A DNA stretch of 39,098 bases from Pseudomonas sp. ACM7 (GTDB taxonomy: Bacteria; Pseudomonadota; Gammaproteobacteria; Pseudomonadales; Pseudomonadaceae): positions 5,086,868-5,125,965 of the forward strand of contig NZ_CP024866.1 in the NCBI RefSeq assembly GCF_004136015.1, given 5' to 3'. Shown piece by piece: positions 38,633 through 39,098 of the stretch. Positions within the stretch are counted from its first letter, which is position 1, and every line of letters starts with the position of its first letter. A program made the position numbers and the translations under genes. The notes beneath the pieces were generated by a model. The model worked only from the letters and a program-made list of their open reading frames with translations, did no database searches and was not told the origin of the DNA.

Positions 38633-38683
38633 TGATAGAAAAGCGTAATTAAAGGTTGACGGCAGATTCTGGAAGTCTATAAT
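38633..38683 (+). promoter_or_regulatory. rrn promoter P1 with AT-rich upstream element
   Basis: TTGACG at 38656-38661 and TATAAT at 38678-38683 are spaced by 16 bp. The stretch GATAGAAAAGCGTAATTAAAG just upstream (about 38634-38654) looks like an UP element. Confidence 0.8.
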
Positions 38684-38859
38684 TCGCCCCACTTCCGGCG
38701 CAGTCGAAACGGAAAACTCCTTGGTAAACAATGAGTTACGAAGTTTTCGACAGTGAGTTGCTTCAGATCATCGAAGCCCAGAAGGAGTTGAAAGAGCAGG
38801 GGTGGTTTGGCTCTTTTAACGGTTCGATCTTCTCGGTCGACAGCGGTGTAAAAGAGGTG

Positions 38860-38887
38860 TTGACAGCAGCGAGTAACGCTGTAGAAT
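38860..38887 (+). promoter_or_regulatory. rrn promoter P2
   Basis: TTGACA at 38860-38865 and TAGAAT at 38882-38887, with a 16-bp spacer. Confidence 0.85.
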
Positions 38888-38968
38888 TCGCCTCCCGCTA
38901 ACGAGAGATCGCAAGCGCAAGTGGTTGAAGTTGCAAAGGAAACTTTGAAAACTTCGAAAAATAACCGC

Positions 38969-38996
38969 TTGACAGCAACAGAGGCTGCTGTAGAAT
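38969..38996 (+). promoter_or_regulatory. rrn promoter P3 with GC-rich discriminator
   Basis: TTGACA at 38969-38974 and TAGAAT at 38991-38996, with a 16-bp spacer. It is followed by GCGCGCCTC, a GC-rich discriminator expected for growth-rate and stringent control. Confidence 0.87.
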
Positions 38997-39002
38997 GCGC
39001 GC

Positions 39003-39098
39003 CTCGGTTGAGACGAAAGATCTTAACCAACCGCTCTTTAACAACTGAATCAAGCAATTCGTGTGGGTGCTTGTGGAGTCAGACTGATAGTCAACAAG
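39003..39098 (+). other. 16S rRNA leader (boxA antiterminator) at window end
   Basis: The transcript leader contains boxA GCTCTTTAACAA (39033-39044), followed by GAATCAAGCAATTCGTGTGG, the usual Pseudomonas pre-16S leader. The mature 16S rRNA lies beyond the window. So the steroid island abuts an rRNA operon in the same direction. Confidence 0.85.

Overview
The window reads as chromosomal DNA of a Pseudomonas of the fluorescens type. It is GC-rich, carries many REP/REPIN palindromes with the core GGGAGCGAGCTTGCTCGCG, and its right end is a typical Pseudomonas rRNA-operon leader (three tandem promoters and boxA). Almost everything else is a catabolic island for the steroid nucleus by the aerobic 9,10-seco pathway. 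No tRNA, CRISPR array, transposase or phage gene was seen.

Layout: 63-1434 (minus) is an SDR dehydrogenase and an SRPBCC protein. 1860-5465 (plus) is hsaD-hsaE-hsaG-hsaF. 5520-5687 (minus) is a small exported protein, 6071-6619 (minus) a NudE-like Nudix hydrolase, 6707-7837 (minus) a LuxR-type regulator and 7973-9016 (minus) kshA. 9162-10926 (plus) is an SDR and an HSL-type esterase. 10927-11571 is a tandem REPIN array. 11572-15607 (minus) encodes three exported proteins (DUF1302 porin-like, DUF1329, SurE-like). 15989-18606 (plus) is kstD and an SDR. 18737-21136 (minus) is fadD3 and an SDR. 21380-25424 (minus) is hsaB, a second KstD-like flavoprotein, a 3beta/17beta-HSD-like SDR and kshB. 26191-28619 (plus) is hsaA and a luciferase-like monooxygenase. 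28896-38542 (plus) is a ten-gene operon: hsaC, ipdA, ipdB, a crotonase, ipdC, echA20, two acyl-CoA dehydrogenase subunits, fadA6 and an SDR.

How it fits together: SDRs oxidise hydroxysteroids to ketones. KstD and KshA/KshB open ring B. HsaA/HsaB hydroxylate and HsaC cleaves ring A, and HsaD splits off the C/D-ring acid (HIP). HsaE/F/G take the dienoate fragment to pyruvate and propionyl-CoA. FadD3 activates HIP, and IpdC, EchA20, IpdAB, the ACAD pair and FadA6 dismantle rings C and D. No steroid side-chain degradation set and no inner-membrane transporter is visible, so the island looks designed for androgen-like C19 compounds or for the core left after side-chain removal.

The most striking unlisted signal is a 16-bp palindromic box, approximately TAGTCC-N4-GGACGA. 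Ten strong copies stand in front of eleven transcription units, in both orientations. In nearly every case a -10-like hexamer (xAxAxT) starts 22 nt after the box. This places the box centre near -43, the position expected for a LuxR-family activator. The obvious candidate regulator is encoded inside the island at 6707-7837. The box brings into the regulon several genes with no known steroid role: the small exported protein, the Nudix hydrolase and the SRPBCC protein.
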